Source of the DNA: Muribaculum sp.
Lineage (GTDB): Bacteria > Bacteroidota > Bacteroidia > Bacteroidales > Muribaculaceae
NCBI GenBank assembly: GCA_009775095.1
Contig: VSOZ01000014.1
Location: forward strand, 1 to 64,000
Reading direction: 5' to 3'
Length of the DNA: 64,000 nt
In this document: in pieces, positions 44,348-53,505 of the stretch
How positions within the stretch are numbered: the stretch's first letter is position 1
Layout: every line of letters starts with the position of its first letter
Notes under the pieces: model-generated
The model's input: the letters and a program-made list of their open reading frames with translations, nothing else
The model's database searches: none
Told to the model about the DNA's origin: nothing
Position numbers and translations under genes: made by a program

Positions 44348-45667
44348 ATGACAAAGACAATCAAACTGTTAGGGGCATTTGCACTAATGTCTGTGTCGTA
44401 TTCCTACGGTCAGGAAATACGACAAATGTCCATCGGCGAATTGTTCACACTCGCCAATCAACGGAACCCCGACATCGGGGCAACAGATGCGGCCGTCACT
44501 GTCGCGCGGCAAGGTGAGGCAGTAGCAAAAAATGCCCGTTTGCCACAAATCAATGTGTCGCTGACATTGAGTTATCTCGGTGACGGAACAATCCTTGACC
44601 GGGATTTCGGCAACGCTATGCGTGACAAACTCCCCCATTTCAGCAACACCCTCGGTGTGGAATTATACCAACCAATATATACAGGCGGTGCAATATCTTC
44701 GGGTATGCTTCTTGCCGAGAAAGGAACTGAAATGGCTGTAAACAACAGGACAATGTCCGTCAATTCAGTTAGGATGGCCATCGCGACAAACTATCTCGAA
44801 CTTGCCAAGAACCGTAACCTCCTGAAAGTGTATGACGAAAACATACGCCTGACCGAAAAACTTGTGGGCGAGATGAAAGCAAAGCACTCACAAGGAATAG
44901 TCTTGAAGAACGACATAACAAGGTACGAGTTGCGACTGTCGTCACTATCATACGACAAACTGGCAACGGAAAACGCCATACGGATCTTCAACAACAACCT
45001 CGTTTCTTTGCTTGGGCTTGATTCCAGTACCGAAATCGTTCCGGACATTGATGCGGATGGATGGTTGACCTCCGAAGCCGATATGCACTCTTGGCTTGAA
45101 ACAGCATCAGAGCATTCGCCATCACTTAAAACTCTGGCTATATCTGCGGACATTGAACAGTTGAATCGTAGAATTGCTCACTCGGAGTACATCCCCAAAA
45201 TAGGGATTGTGGCGGGGGATAACTTTCTCGGCCCGGTGACTTTTGAAGTACCTGCGTTGAATAAGAACTATAACGCATGGTTTGTCGGGGTTAATATCAA
45301 ATGGAATATTTCATCACTTTTCACAACTCCGAAATCCACCAGAAAGCATGATTTTGAATTGACAAGAATTCGGAGTGAACAAGAGGCTGTGACCTCCGGG
45401 ATTGAAAGAAGGATAAACGAGGCCGTAACCCTCTATCGGCAATCGGTAGAGCGCCTTGAGATTGAACGAAAAAATGTACAGCTCGCCGAAGAAAACTATG
45501 CCGTAGTGTCAAACCGTTTTGACAATCAACTCGCATTGCTCACCGATATGCTTGATGCCTCAAACGCAAGGCTTGAAGCAGGTGTCAGACTTGTAAATGC
45601 TGAAATATCAACAAGATTTTATTATTATCAACTCCACTATATAGCAGGAACGCTCTCAACATTATGA
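44348..45667 (+). CDS. TolC-family outer-membrane efflux protein
   Basis: 439 residues from the ATG at 44348 (MTKTIKLLGAFALMSVSYSYG); the longer upstream frame has no support. Signal peptide, then two OEP halves rich in helical heptads (MSIGELFTLANQRNPDIGAT near 30; NYLELAKNRNLLKVYDENIRL near 145; IERRINEAVTLYRQSVERLE near 355). It forms the outer-membrane exit duct for the HlyD/MFS pump encoded next. Isoleucine codons are mostly ATC and glutamine is often CAA, unlike most of the window, where ATA and CAG dominate. The stop overlaps hlyD by ATGA. Confidence 0.9.
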   Translation: MTKTIKLLGAFALMSVSYSYGQEIRQMSIGELFTLANQRNPDIGATDAAVTVARQGEAVAKNARLPQINVSLTLSYLGDGTILDRDFGNAMRDKLPHFSNTLGVELYQPIYTGGAISSGMLLAEKGTEMAVNNRTMSVNSVRMAIATNYLELAKNRNLLKVYDENIRLTEKLVGEMKAKHSQGIVLKNDITRYELRLSSLSYDKLATENAIRIFNNNLVSLLGLDSSTEIVPDIDADGWLTSEADMHSWLETASEHSPSLKTLAISADIEQLNRRIAHSEYIPKIGIVAGDNFLGPVTFEVPALNKNYNAWFVGVNIKWNISSLFTTPKSTRKHDFELTRIRSEQEAVTSGIERRINEAVTLYRQSVERLEIERKNVQLAEENYAVVSNRFDNQLALLTDMLDASNARLEAGVRLVNAEISTRFYYYQLHYIAGTLSTL

Positions 45668-46698
45668 AACAAAAAACTCGTCGCCGACTCCAGAACATCG
45701 GAGTCATAATTCTAATCCTCGCAGGCTTCGCGTGGATAGTATATAAGTTCGTAGGTTTTTCTTCATCCACCTTCACCGACAATGCCCAAGTTTACCAGCG
45801 CATAGTACCTGTAAACAGCCGTGTGCAAGGATTTATAAAAGAAATCCTGTTTGATGACTACACGCCCGTACACAAGGGTGATACACTTGCAATAATCGAG
45901 GATGCGGATTTTCGTCTGCAACTCGCACAAGCAAAAGCCAATCTACAAAATGCCCTTTCGGGAAAAGATGTCGCTACCTCGGCTGTGTCTACCTCAACGA
46001 ACGACATAACCGTAACCGAATCAGCACTTGCCGAGGTGGAGGCTTTGTTGCGGAACGCAAAACGTGACCTCGACCGTTATTCGGCGCTTCTTCAACAGGA
46101 GGCTGTCACCCAACAGCAATATGACGCGGTGGAAACCAATTATCTCGCTCTTGAAGCAAAGAGAAACACATTGGCACGGCAAAGAAACTCAACAGGATTT
46201 GTGGCACAACAGCAGCGTCACCGCCTCGGTCAGAATGACGCCGGTATAGAACTTGCGGAAGTAGCCGTAAGCCTTGCCGAACTGAACCTGTCTTATACGG
46301 TGATACTTGCCCCGTGTGACGGATTTACCTCCCGGCGCAACATTCAGCCCGGGCAGCTTATCCAGCCGGGACAGACCATTGTGTCGGTGGTTGATACCGG
46401 CGACACATGGGTTATCGCCAATTATAAGGAAACGCAGACTGCCCGGATGTCAGTCGGCGACAGTGTGAACATAGAGGTCGATGCCGTACCCAATGTGGAA
46501 TATATCGGTGTGATAGAGGCAATATCAAATGCCACAGGAGCAAAATATTCTCTTATTCCACAAGATAACTCAACCGGGAATTTTGTAAAGGTAGAGCAAC
46601 GCATACCCGTAAAAATACGGTTTGCAGCAGATATGCCCGAAAAGGAGATGTCGCGGTTACGGTCGGGCATGAATGTGGAATGTAACGTAATAAAGTGA
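45664..46698 (+). CDS. HlyD/EmrA-type membrane fusion protein
   Basis: 344 residues. One N-terminal membrane helix (about 10-28, NIGVIILILAGFAWIVYKFV). Next a lipoyl-type half (RVQGFIKEILFDDYTPVHKGDTLAIIEDADF), a coiled-coil hairpin (about 75-180), the second lipoyl half (LNLSYTVILAPCDGFTSRRNIQPGQLIQPGQ) and a beta-barrel (VIANYKETQTARMSVGDSV). It links the MFS pump to the TolC duct. Start and stop overlap both neighbours, so translation is coupled. Confidence 0.92.
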   Translation: MKQKTRRRLQNIGVIILILAGFAWIVYKFVGFSSSTFTDNAQVYQRIVPVNSRVQGFIKEILFDDYTPVHKGDTLAIIEDADFRLQLAQAKANLQNALSGKDVATSAVSTSTNDITVTESALAEVEALLRNAKRDLDRYSALLQQEAVTQQQYDAVETNYLALEAKRNTLARQRNSTGFVAQQQRHRLGQNDAGIELAEVAVSLAELNLSYTVILAPCDGFTSRRNIQPGQLIQPGQTIVSVVDTGDTWVIANYKETQTARMSVGDSVNIEVDAVPNVEYIGVIEAISNATGAKYSLIPQDNSTGNFVKVEQRIPVKIRFAADMPEKEMSRLRSGMNVECNVIK

Positions 46699-48284
46699 TG
46701 GGACACGGACCAAGCCCATTTACCAACAACCGCCTTCTGGTGTATAAGCCGTGGGTGCCGCGCCGGTTGCGCTTCTGGCTGATTGTCATGTTCGCTTTTT
46801 TCTATCAGATGTCAGGCGGCGTATATCTCGCAGCCCTAAGTCAGATGGTTGGAGAACTTTCGTTTATCAGCGAGGATGTGACGATGGCGAGTTATTGCTC
46901 ACTTATCGGGCTTAACATGATATTTCCGATACTGTTCAGATGGAAATTTTATTTTTACAGCTGCCAGATGTGGTTCGTGTCAAGCATCGGGTCTATTGTC
47001 TGTGCAGTTGCCGCGCCGTATTCCACGATTCCGTGGTTTTTGTGGCTCGTATGCCTTTTCGCCGGATATTTCAAAATGATGGGTATGTTCGGCTGCATGA
47101 GTACAATCCAGTTGAACATAACCCCGACACGCAATTATGGCGTGTTCTTCCCGGTGGTATACATACTTGTGTGCGGAGCCATACAGATTTCCGGATTGAT
47201 GACAGCTTATATTTCATACGATTTCAACTGGAAATATGTCTATCTTATAATCGTGGTAATGATGCTGGTTATAGACCTTATCGTCTATTTCATGATGAGC
47301 CACGACCATCGTGGCGCGCCATTCATTCCGCTCAAAGGAGTGGACTGGACCGGTCATATCCTTTGGGTCGCGACATGCTGCATAGCCGCGTGGATATTCA
47401 ATTATGGAGAGCATTACGATTGGTGGGACAGCCGTGAGATCTGGTATGCGACATGGCTTTTCATTGCAGTATTTGCCCTGACATTGATTGAAGCGCACTA
47501 TAAGAAAGAACCGTTTATCTCGTTGAAGGCATTTTGCTATCCTACAACATGGCGGGTCATATTCGTGCTGTTGGGAATTGCGGTACTTCAGGCTTCGGCC
47601 CATGTATTGCAGCCCGTGTTCATGAATGCGGTCGCAGGATACGATTATTTTACGATAGTAAACTTCAACTATCCTGAGATTTACGGCATAATCATTGGCG
47701 CGGTGCTGACATATTTCGCCCTTGTCAGATGGAAATGGCGTATGAAGATATTTTTCTTCACCTGTTTTCTTATGACCACATTCTACATTATCGCGTCGTA
47801 TTTTCTTATCGACCCTTCGGCAGAAGCATGGATGTTTTATATACCGCTGTTCGCTTTCGGAGCTGGCGAGGTGATGATGGAGGCAGGTGCCACTTATATG
47901 GTATGCCGCAACATTCCGTTTCAGCACATGTTTATGAATATAGCCATAATCGGGTTTGCCCGGTGTGGTGTGGGAACTGCTGCGGCAGGAGCTGTAATTG
48001 AGAGAATGTTTGCATGGGCGATGAACAAGAATGTCATGTTGACGTTATCCGAAATAGACTATACCGATTCGGAAAAATCATGGTTTGCTGAATATTTCAC
48101 ACAGCAGAACATCATGCTTGCAGTCAAGGAATGTTACGGCTATCTTATATTGTCCGGCATTTTAATGATGTTGACAATACTGTTCGCACGATTCAGCCCA
48201 TCGATGAAGCGTCTTATCCCTAAGATGAGTGCGGCAGCGCAATGGATTCGCCACCCGCATACTTCTCCCGATCCGACATTATGA
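46698..48284 (+). CDS. MFS drug/proton antiporter (EmrB/DHA2-like)
   Basis: 528 residues from the ATG at 46698, which overlaps the hlyD stop (TGATG); a GTG three bases earlier is also possible. About 14 membrane helices are visible, as in the DHA2 group. Helix 1 is FWLIVMFAFFYQMSGGVYLA; the central and final helices include LAVKECYGYLILSGILMMLT. Together with TolC and HlyD it forms an EmrAB-TolC-type tripartite pump. The transported compound is unknown. A strong terminator follows. Confidence 0.88.
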   Translation: MGHGPSPFTNNRLLVYKPWVPRRLRFWLIVMFAFFYQMSGGVYLAALSQMVGELSFISEDVTMASYCSLIGLNMIFPILFRWKFYFYSCQMWFVSSIGSIVCAVAAPYSTIPWFLWLVCLFAGYFKMMGMFGCMSTIQLNITPTRNYGVFFPVVYILVCGAIQISGLMTAYISYDFNWKYVYLIIVVMMLVIDLIVYFMMSHDHRGAPFIPLKGVDWTGHILWVATCCIAAWIFNYGEHYDWWDSREIWYATWLFIAVFALTLIEAHYKKEPFISLKAFCYPTTWRVIFVLLGIAVLQASAHVLQPVFMNAVAGYDYFTIVNFNYPEIYGIIIGAVLTYFALVRWKWRMKIFFFTCFLMTTFYIIASYFLIDPSAEAWMFYIPLFAFGAGEVMMEAGATYMVCRNIPFQHMFMNIAIIGFARCGVGTAAAGAVIERMFAWAMNKNVMLTLSEIDYTDSEKSWFAEYFTQQNIMLAVKECYGYLILSGILMMLTILFARFSPSMKRLIPKMSAAAQWIRHPHTSPDPTL

Positions 48285-48327
48285 TACCTTGAACATAATT
48301 GATATATTTTGGTCGTACATACCAATG

Positions 48328-48374
48328 AAATTTAACAGGCCTGACTTCTTTTTTTAGTCAGGCCTGTTAAATTT
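48328..48374. terminator. Bidirectional terminator, 19-base perfect stem
   Basis: Perfect 19-base arms around a 9-base T-rich loop, placed between the convergent MFS and DUF2807 genes. The T-run is in the loop; the flanks are AT-rich rather than a pure T-tract. Confidence 0.8.
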
Positions 48375-48385
48375 ATTATGATTGC

Positions 48386-49108
48386 TCAATTGTTTGTGTC
48401 GTTATCTATGGAGATGACTTTTACGCCGAGTGAGCGGGTTTTTACCTGAGGATGGCCTTTGTAGTAGACTTTGCCGGAGCTGGCTCCCACGATGTTGAGC
48501 ATGTTTACCGGAGCACACTCTATGAAGCCGGTACCGAGCAGAGAGCATTTTATCTCGTCGGCCACGAGTTCGTCGGCCTGTATTGAGCCGGTACCCACGA
48601 GGTTGTATTTGGCTTTGCCGGCTTTGCCGTAGAGGGTTATTGAGCCGTTGCCGGTGTCAAGTGACGCGTCGAGGTTATTGGTGTCGATACCGTATACCGA
48701 AAGGCGTCCGTTGCCTATTACGCGGGCTTTGAATGCCGGTACCGGCTGAAGCGACTGTACTCTTACAAGCGAGTCACCGCTATTCTCGACCATGCTCAGA
48801 AAGCGCGAGTATACGGTTATGCGCGGCAGGTTCTGATAGTCTATGCCGTCGGTCGATATCTGTATATCGAGACGGTTTTTATTGTTTGTGAACATAAGTA
48901 CCGAAGCAAGGTCGGGTGTGGAGGTGAATGTCACGTAACCCGCCGAGTCGGCGCTGCATTTATAATCAACTGAAAGGCCCTCGATGACTCTTAGTTCACT
49001 GAAGTCTTTTACATCGAGTTCATAACGGCGTTCGTCGTCGGCAGCTTTAGCCGTAATAGAGCCACATATAAGAGCGATGCCGAAAAGAAGTAACTTGTGC
49101 ATTGACAT
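48386..49108 (-). CDS. Secreted head-GIN (DUF2807) protein, smaller copy
   Basis: 240 residues from ATG 49108 (MSMHKLLLFGIALICG); an ATG at 49102 is equally possible, and the longer upstream frame is rejected because a signal peptide starts here. The mature protein carries the DUF2807 fold: an opening FSELRVIEGLSVDYKCS, then beta-helix-like turns (VIGNGRLSVYGI, LDTGNGSITLYG, LVGTGSIQADEL, LLGTGFIECAPV). It probably sits at the cell surface or in the periplasm. It lies 29 bases after the larger copy. Confidence 0.8.
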   Translation of the reverse strand: MSMHKLLLFGIALICGSITAKAADDERRYELDVKDFSELRVIEGLSVDYKCSADSAGYVTFTSTPDLASVLMFTNNKNRLDIQISTDGIDYQNLPRITVYSRFLSMVENSGDSLVRVQSLQPVPAFKARVIGNGRLSVYGIDTNNLDASLDTGNGSITLYGKAGKAKYNLVGTGSIQADELVADEIKCSLLGTGFIECAPVNMLNIVGASSGKVYYKGHPQVKTRSLGVKVISIDNDTNN

Positions 49109-49137
49109 AATTGCGATATTTATTTGATGGTTTGTGT

Positions 49138-50127
49138 TTAACGTACCGATATGCGTCGTGTTTTGCCTGACAGGTTGACGTTGGCGGGCGAGCCGTAACA
49201 CTCGATGTTGCCCGAGGTCGATACATTACCTGTGAAGTCGCGAGAGGCATGGCAGTCGATGTCACCGCTGCCTGTCACGGTTGCCGTTACACTATTGGCT
49301 TTGACCTTCTTGCAGTCGATGTCGCCGCTGCCGGTCACTGTGTAGGTGGCGCTTACCGCTTTTCCAGCCATATCTATATCACCGGAGCCATATACTCCTG
49401 CCGATAGCTTATCGGCATTCAATGCCTTTACGTCGATATCGCCCGAACCACTTACCGTTGCCTCAAGTACTGTGGCGGTAGTGTTGCCCGTCAGTTCTAT
49501 GTCGCCCGAGCCGTTGACCGATATTGACAGATTGCTTACGCTTGTATCTTGTAGTTTTATGTCTCCCGAACCGTTGACGGTTGCTGTAAGCGATTCCGTG
49601 GCGGGTGAGTATAGTTTGATGTCGCCCGAGCCGTTGATACATAGAACCGGTTTGGCCCCGAGACCTATGCGTGGATCGGCTTTTACAGTGCCTGAACCGT
49701 TGACTGTGACTCCCTCCAGCTTGCGAGGCACATATACCGTTATATCGGATATGTGTATGACATCCTTTGTTTTTTTGGTGCCTGATATTTTAGATATTAT
49801 GCTGCCCGATTTGTTATTCTGAATCGTGTAAGTGGACGAGCCCTGCTTTATAGTGAACGAGCCCTCTTTTTTCAAGGAGCATTTTAGAGTGCCTTTGCTG
49901 ACAGAGAACGAAAACAGGTCTTTGTACCGGGGCGAGATGCTGAAAGTTATCATTCCGGCCGAGTCGGGATTATTCGCCAATATTATTTTGCAAGGTATGT
50001 TTGATTCGATACGGGAGAAACTGCCCGATTTCAGAGTTACAGGCTGCATGTCGGCGGTGGATTTCGCCGCAAAGATGCTTACGGCCGCAATAGCCGGTAA
50101 AATGACAGAAAAGATAAAACGTTTCAT
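49138..50127 (-). CDS. Secreted head-GIN (DUF2807) protein with GSGDI repeats
   Basis: 329 residues. Signal peptide (FIFSVILPAIAAVSIFAA), an opening strand (GSFSRIESNIPCKIILAN) and then a beta-helix with seven exact GSGDI turns, spaced mostly about 20 residues apart, between residues 160 and 305. A GSGTV turn precedes them and SGNI follows. This is the DUF2807 putative adhesin fold. Function is unknown; a cell-surface role is inferred. Its start overlaps the dusB stop by 4 bases. Confidence 0.85.
   Translation of the reverse strand: MKRFIFSVILPAIAAVSIFAAKSTADMQPVTLKSGSFSRIESNIPCKIILANNPDSAGMITFSISPRYKDLFSFSVSKGTLKCSLKKEGSFTIKQGSSTYTIQNNKSGSIISKISGTKKTKDVIHISDITVYVPRKLEGVTVNGSGTVKADPRIGLGAKPVLCINGSGDIKLYSPATESLTATVNGSGDIKLQDTSVSNLSISVNGSGDIELTGNTTATVLEATVSGSGDIDVKALNADKLSAGVYGSGDIDMAGKAVSATYTVTGSGDIDCKKVKANSVTATVTGSGDIDCHASRDFTGNVSTSGNIECYGSPANVNLSGKTRRISVR
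49200..49640 (-). repeat. GSGDI-turn repeats in the DUF2807 gene
   Basis: Seven GSGDI-coding units spaced mostly about 60 bases, flanked by two variant units. They are visible as repeated gatgtcgcc/gatatcacc-type strings on the + strand. Confidence 0.85.
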
Positions 50128-51149
50128 TGTAGTTGAGGATTATGTATTGGTATATTTTCTTGTATAGTAGGTATTATCTCGTACTGTATACGGTTGAGTA
50201 TTGAGTCGAGGGCATCCCAAGTGTCGGCACGTAGCATCTCGATGCGAGTGTCGCGGAAGTGGGGTATGCCTTTGAACAGGGGCGACGCCGCAAGATGACG
50301 GCGTATATGTAGTATGCCTCGGTATTCGTCAATGTTGGATATGCTCTCTGTTATTTGACGACGGATAAGTGCAAACTTTTCTCCCAACTGTAGTGGTGCA
50401 GAGCTGTCTTTGTCGTTCATATAGCTCTTGATATCGTGAAATATCCACGGCGCGCCTATGGAGGCGCGTCCTACCATGACACCGTCTACTCCGTAGCGGT
50501 CAAAGGCTTCCGCGGCCTTTTGCGGGGTGGTGATGTCGCCATTGCCTATGACCGGTATGGTTAGGCGCGGATTTTCCTTCACACGCGCTATCATGCTCCA
50601 GTCGGCCTCGCCGTTGTACATCTGCGAGCGTGTGCGTCCGTGTACTGTCAGTGCTTTTATTCCGCAGTCCTGAAGGCGCTCGGCAAGCTCGACTATGATT
50701 TTGGATTCATGGTCCCAGCCAAGACGGGTTTTTACTGTGACCGGTATGTTGACGGCATCGACTACCGCACGGGTTATGGCAAGCATTTTGGGTATGTCGC
50801 GGAGCATTCCCGCACCGGCACCTTTGCCCGCCACTTTTTTTACGGGGCAGCCGAAATTTATGTCGAGAATATCGGGCTGTGCCGCTTCGACTATTCGTGC
50901 GGCTTCAACCATTGGCTCGATTTCACGGCCGTATATCTGTATGGCTGTAGGCCGCTCGGCCGGATTTATATGGAGCTTGCGCGTAGTGGCGCTGATATTT
51001 CTTATAAGAGCATCGGCCGATACAAATTCGGTGTATACCATGTCGGCCCCCTGTTCTTTGCAGATCAGACGGAAAGAGTGGTCGGTGACATCCTCCATAG
51101 GAGCGAGCATCACCGGACGTTCACCTAAATCGATATTTCCTATTTTCAT
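50124..51149 (-). CDS. dusB: tRNA-dihydrouridine synthase (DusB type)
   Basis: 341 residues. FMN-dependent reduction of uridine to dihydrouridine in tRNA. The TIM-barrel blocks are visible: MLAPMEDVTDHSFRLICKE, IQIYGREIE, DINFGCPVKKVAGKGAGAG (catalytic Cys), VKTRLGWD, LTVHGRTRSQMYNG, IPVIGNGDI and GVMVGRASIGAPWIF. The downstream DUF2807 genes overlap or closely follow, so the three form one operon. Confidence 0.93.
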   Translation of the reverse strand: MKIGNIDLGERPVMLAPMEDVTDHSFRLICKEQGADMVYTEFVSADALIRNISATTRKLHINPAERPTAIQIYGREIEPMVEAARIVEAAQPDILDINFGCPVKKVAGKGAGAGMLRDIPKMLAITRAVVDAVNIPVTVKTRLGWDHESKIIVELAERLQDCGIKALTVHGRTRSQMYNGEADWSMIARVKENPRLTIPVIGNGDITTPQKAAEAFDRYGVDGVMVGRASIGAPWIFHDIKSYMNDKDSSAPLQLGEKFALIRRQITESISNIDEYRGILHIRRHLAASPLFKGIPHFRDTRIEMLRADTWDALDSILNRIQYEIIPTIQENIPIHNPQLQ

Positions 51150-51263
51150 GCGGTAACAGGTGAATTTTACAGGTTTTCCTGAAACGGGTTTGCCGTCTCT
51201 TATGCGAAGTTAGTCAAAATAACGCAAAAATGAAATATCAGCGGCATTTTATACCAATAACCG

Positions 51264-52499
51264 TTACCCAAAGGTGAGGATAGAGCAGTAATTGCGGGTG
51301 ATTTTTTCGGCGGCCATACGCAGGTCTTCGGCGGTTATGCTCATTATGCGTTCCACGATTTCGGCGGCCGATGCAGCGTAGCCGTTGAAGAGCATGGCAC
51401 GGCCGAATGACAGCACAAGCTGTTCGCGATTGTCGGATGCTACGGCTGATTGTCCGAGATACTGTTTCTTGGCCGCGTAGAGCGTCTTTTGTGTTACAGG
51501 AGATGACGCCAGCCGGTCAAATGTGTTGAATATCAGCCGGCGACAAGGTTTTACATGCTCTTCGTCGCAACCAAAATATACGGTGAACAGACCGCAGTCG
51601 GTAAACAGCGACGAGTATGCGTCGACAGAGTATACATAACCGTGGCGTTCGCGGAGCGCCACGTTGAGCAGAGAGTTCATGCATGGGCCGCCTATGATGT
51701 TGGTAAGCAGCGCATAGACGCGGTTTTTGTCGCCGAACATGCCGGGTATGCGTGCGCCGATTACCGTATGTGACTGGTGAGTATTGAGTTTTTTGAAGCG
51801 ATCAAACGGCTCGTTTACTTTCGGCTCGATGTGGTTTATTGACTCGGCGGAGTGGTTAAGCCGGCCCAAGAATTTTTCGGCGACCTTGACTACACGGTCG
51901 ACCGATGTCGGACCCATGTAAAAGAACACCATATTGCCGGGAGTGTAATATCTTGACAGGAAGTCGCGGCAGGTCTGTGACGAGAATGAGTTTATGGTGT
52001 CGGCATTGCCGAGTATGTTGTGGCCGAGTGATGAACCGGCAAACATAAGATCATTGAAGTCGTCAAATATAGCTTCGGCTGGTGAGTCAAGATATGAGTC
52101 AATCTCGTCGAGCACAACCTCGCGTTCACGGTCTATTTCGGGCTGGGGGAAGCCGGAGTTTGCCACAAGGTCGGCTATAAGATCGACAGCCCTCGTGAGA
52201 TTGCCTTTTGGGAAAGCCGAGTAGATCATGGTCACCTCTTCGGAGGTATATGCATTTATCTCGCCGCCTACCGACTCCATGCGGTTTATTATATGCCATG
52301 ATTTGCGTTTTTCCGTGCCTTTAAATATGGTGTGCTCGACAAAGTGGGCCAATCCGTATTGATGTGGCTCTTCGTTGCGACTTCCGACTTTAACTGCCAG
52401 TCCGCAATATTCGACGGATGATGACGACTCACGGTGTATAATGCGTAACCCGTTTGATAGCACCCGATAAGAAAATATGTTTTTGTCTTCTGCCATCAT
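51264..52499 (-). CDS. M16-family zinc protease (processing peptidase type)
   Basis: 411 residues from ATG 52499 (MMAEDKNIFSYRVL); the frame is open to an ATG at 52550, and since the promoter lies at 52598-52628, either start is possible. The zinc motif HFVEH is in GLAHFVEHTIFKGT, with the distal Glu in EREVVLDEIDSY. The single-domain length fits PqqL/mitochondrial-processing-peptidase-like cytoplasmic enzymes. No signal peptide in the shorter form. Confidence 0.88.
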   Translation of the reverse strand: MMAEDKNIFSYRVLSNGLRIIHRESSSSVEYCGLAVKVGSRNEEPHQYGLAHFVEHTIFKGTEKRKSWHIINRMESVGGEINAYTSEEVTMIYSAFPKGNLTRAVDLIADLVANSGFPQPEIDREREVVLDEIDSYLDSPAEAIFDDFNDLMFAGSSLGHNILGNADTINSFSSQTCRDFLSRYYTPGNMVFFYMGPTSVDRVVKVAEKFLGRLNHSAESINHIEPKVNEPFDRFKKLNTHQSHTVIGARIPGMFGDKNRVYALLTNIIGGPCMNSLLNVALRERHGYVYSVDAYSSLFTDCGLFTVYFGCDEEHVKPCRRLIFNTFDRLASSPVTQKTLYAAKKQYLGQSAVASDNREQLVLSFGRAMLFNGYAASAAEIVERIMSITAEDLRMAAEKITRNYCSILTFG

Positions 52500-52597
52500 A
52501 TAAAAGTTTTGAGAATTATCAGAGAGCAAAAAAAAATTACTCGTCATCACGACGAATAATCTTTTTACCTTAAATCTAATACCATGAAAAACTGATA

Positions 52598-52628
52598 CAA
52601 AGATATAAACTGTTATTTTATCTGCAAA
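52598..52628 (-). promoter_or_regulatory. Promoter of the 411-residue M16 peptidase gene
   Basis: Minus strand: TTTG (52628-52625), 19 bases, TATCTTTG (52605-52598). Full consensus. Confidence 0.7.
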
Positions 52629-52743
52629 ATAAAATGCTAAAAAATATCGTGCAGTTAACTATTTTTAAGTAAAAACTCTCGTCGTAAAAATATAGCGATT
52701 GTCTAATGTCGTTATTGTCAGATGTTTATTGTATGCGGTGATG

Positions 52744-53505
52744 TTAATCGTTAAAGATGCTTTTTGTACGATCAATCCACATATCGGCCATCCTGCGATG
52801 TCCGGCTGGAGTCGGGTGGATGCCGTCCCATATCCAGTAAGTGACGGGTAGTGACGGGTAATCGGCATCAAGCTGCTTGAACAACTCGTGGTAGGGGACG
52901 AATACGGCTCCATAGTCGGCTGCTATTTTCTCGACAATTGAATCAAGCCGGTCTATTGTAGACTTACGCAGGGCGAAATCCTCCTCCGAATTATAGTTGC
53001 GCATATTGCCGGTGTAGGCTGTAAACGGAGTGCCGAGAACGAAGCTGACTTCGTGAAGTGAATCGCGCGTCATATCGAGCAGGGCGCAGTAGCGCTTTTC
53101 CCAACCGTCGAAATCGAAAGGCTGTGATTGGTCGCCTTCTATATAGCGGTGTACGTCATTGGTGCCTATAAGTATCGATATGACGTCGGGCGAGTGTTTG
53201 ATGACATCGTCATGCCATCGAGCCTCCAAGTCGTCAAGAGTGTTGCCGCTGATGCCGCGGTTGTAAAAACGGTAATCTTTTTCGGGTGTCTCGCCCTGAA
53301 ACTGCGAGGCGATAAGAAACATATAACTGTGGCCGTAGATATGGTTCATGTCAGTCGTGCTTCTTGCTTCGGTGGGGCAGGGGTAGCCTACAGGATTTCC
53401 CCAGTTGCCGTCGGTGATCGAGTCGCCGATGAACAGCACAGTCATTGAAGAAACGGTAGCGACAAATGCCGTTGCCGCTACCGTTAAAGTGATAAGACGT
53501 TTCAT
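52744..53505 (-). CDS. Secreted SGNH/GDSL hydrolase
   Basis: 253 residues. Signal peptide (ITLTVAATAFVATVSS). The SGNH blocks are in order: FIGDSITDGNW (nucleophilic Ser), NRGISGNT (Gly), LIGTNDV (Asn) and WDGIHPTPAGH (Asp, His). Probably an esterase or acetylesterase acting on envelope or glycan ester groups. Its start overlaps the stop of the alpha-2-macroglobulin gene by 4 bases, so the two are translated together. Confidence 0.88.
   Translation of the reverse strand: MKRLITLTVAATAFVATVSSMTVLFIGDSITDGNWGNPVGYPCPTEARSTTDMNHIYGHSYMFLIASQFQGETPEKDYRFYNRGISGNTLDDLEARWHDDVIKHSPDVISILIGTNDVHRYIEGDQSQPFDFDGWEKRYCALLDMTRDSLHEVSFVLGTPFTAYTGNMRNYNSEEDFALRKSTIDRLDSIVEKIAADYGAVFVPYHELFKQLDADYPSLPVTYWIWDGIHPTPAGHRRMADMWIDRTKSIFND

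Noticed and set aside
49200..49640. CRISPR-like repeat array
   Set aside because: The repeats are in frame and encode GSGDI protein turns; there are no equal spacers and no cas genes.
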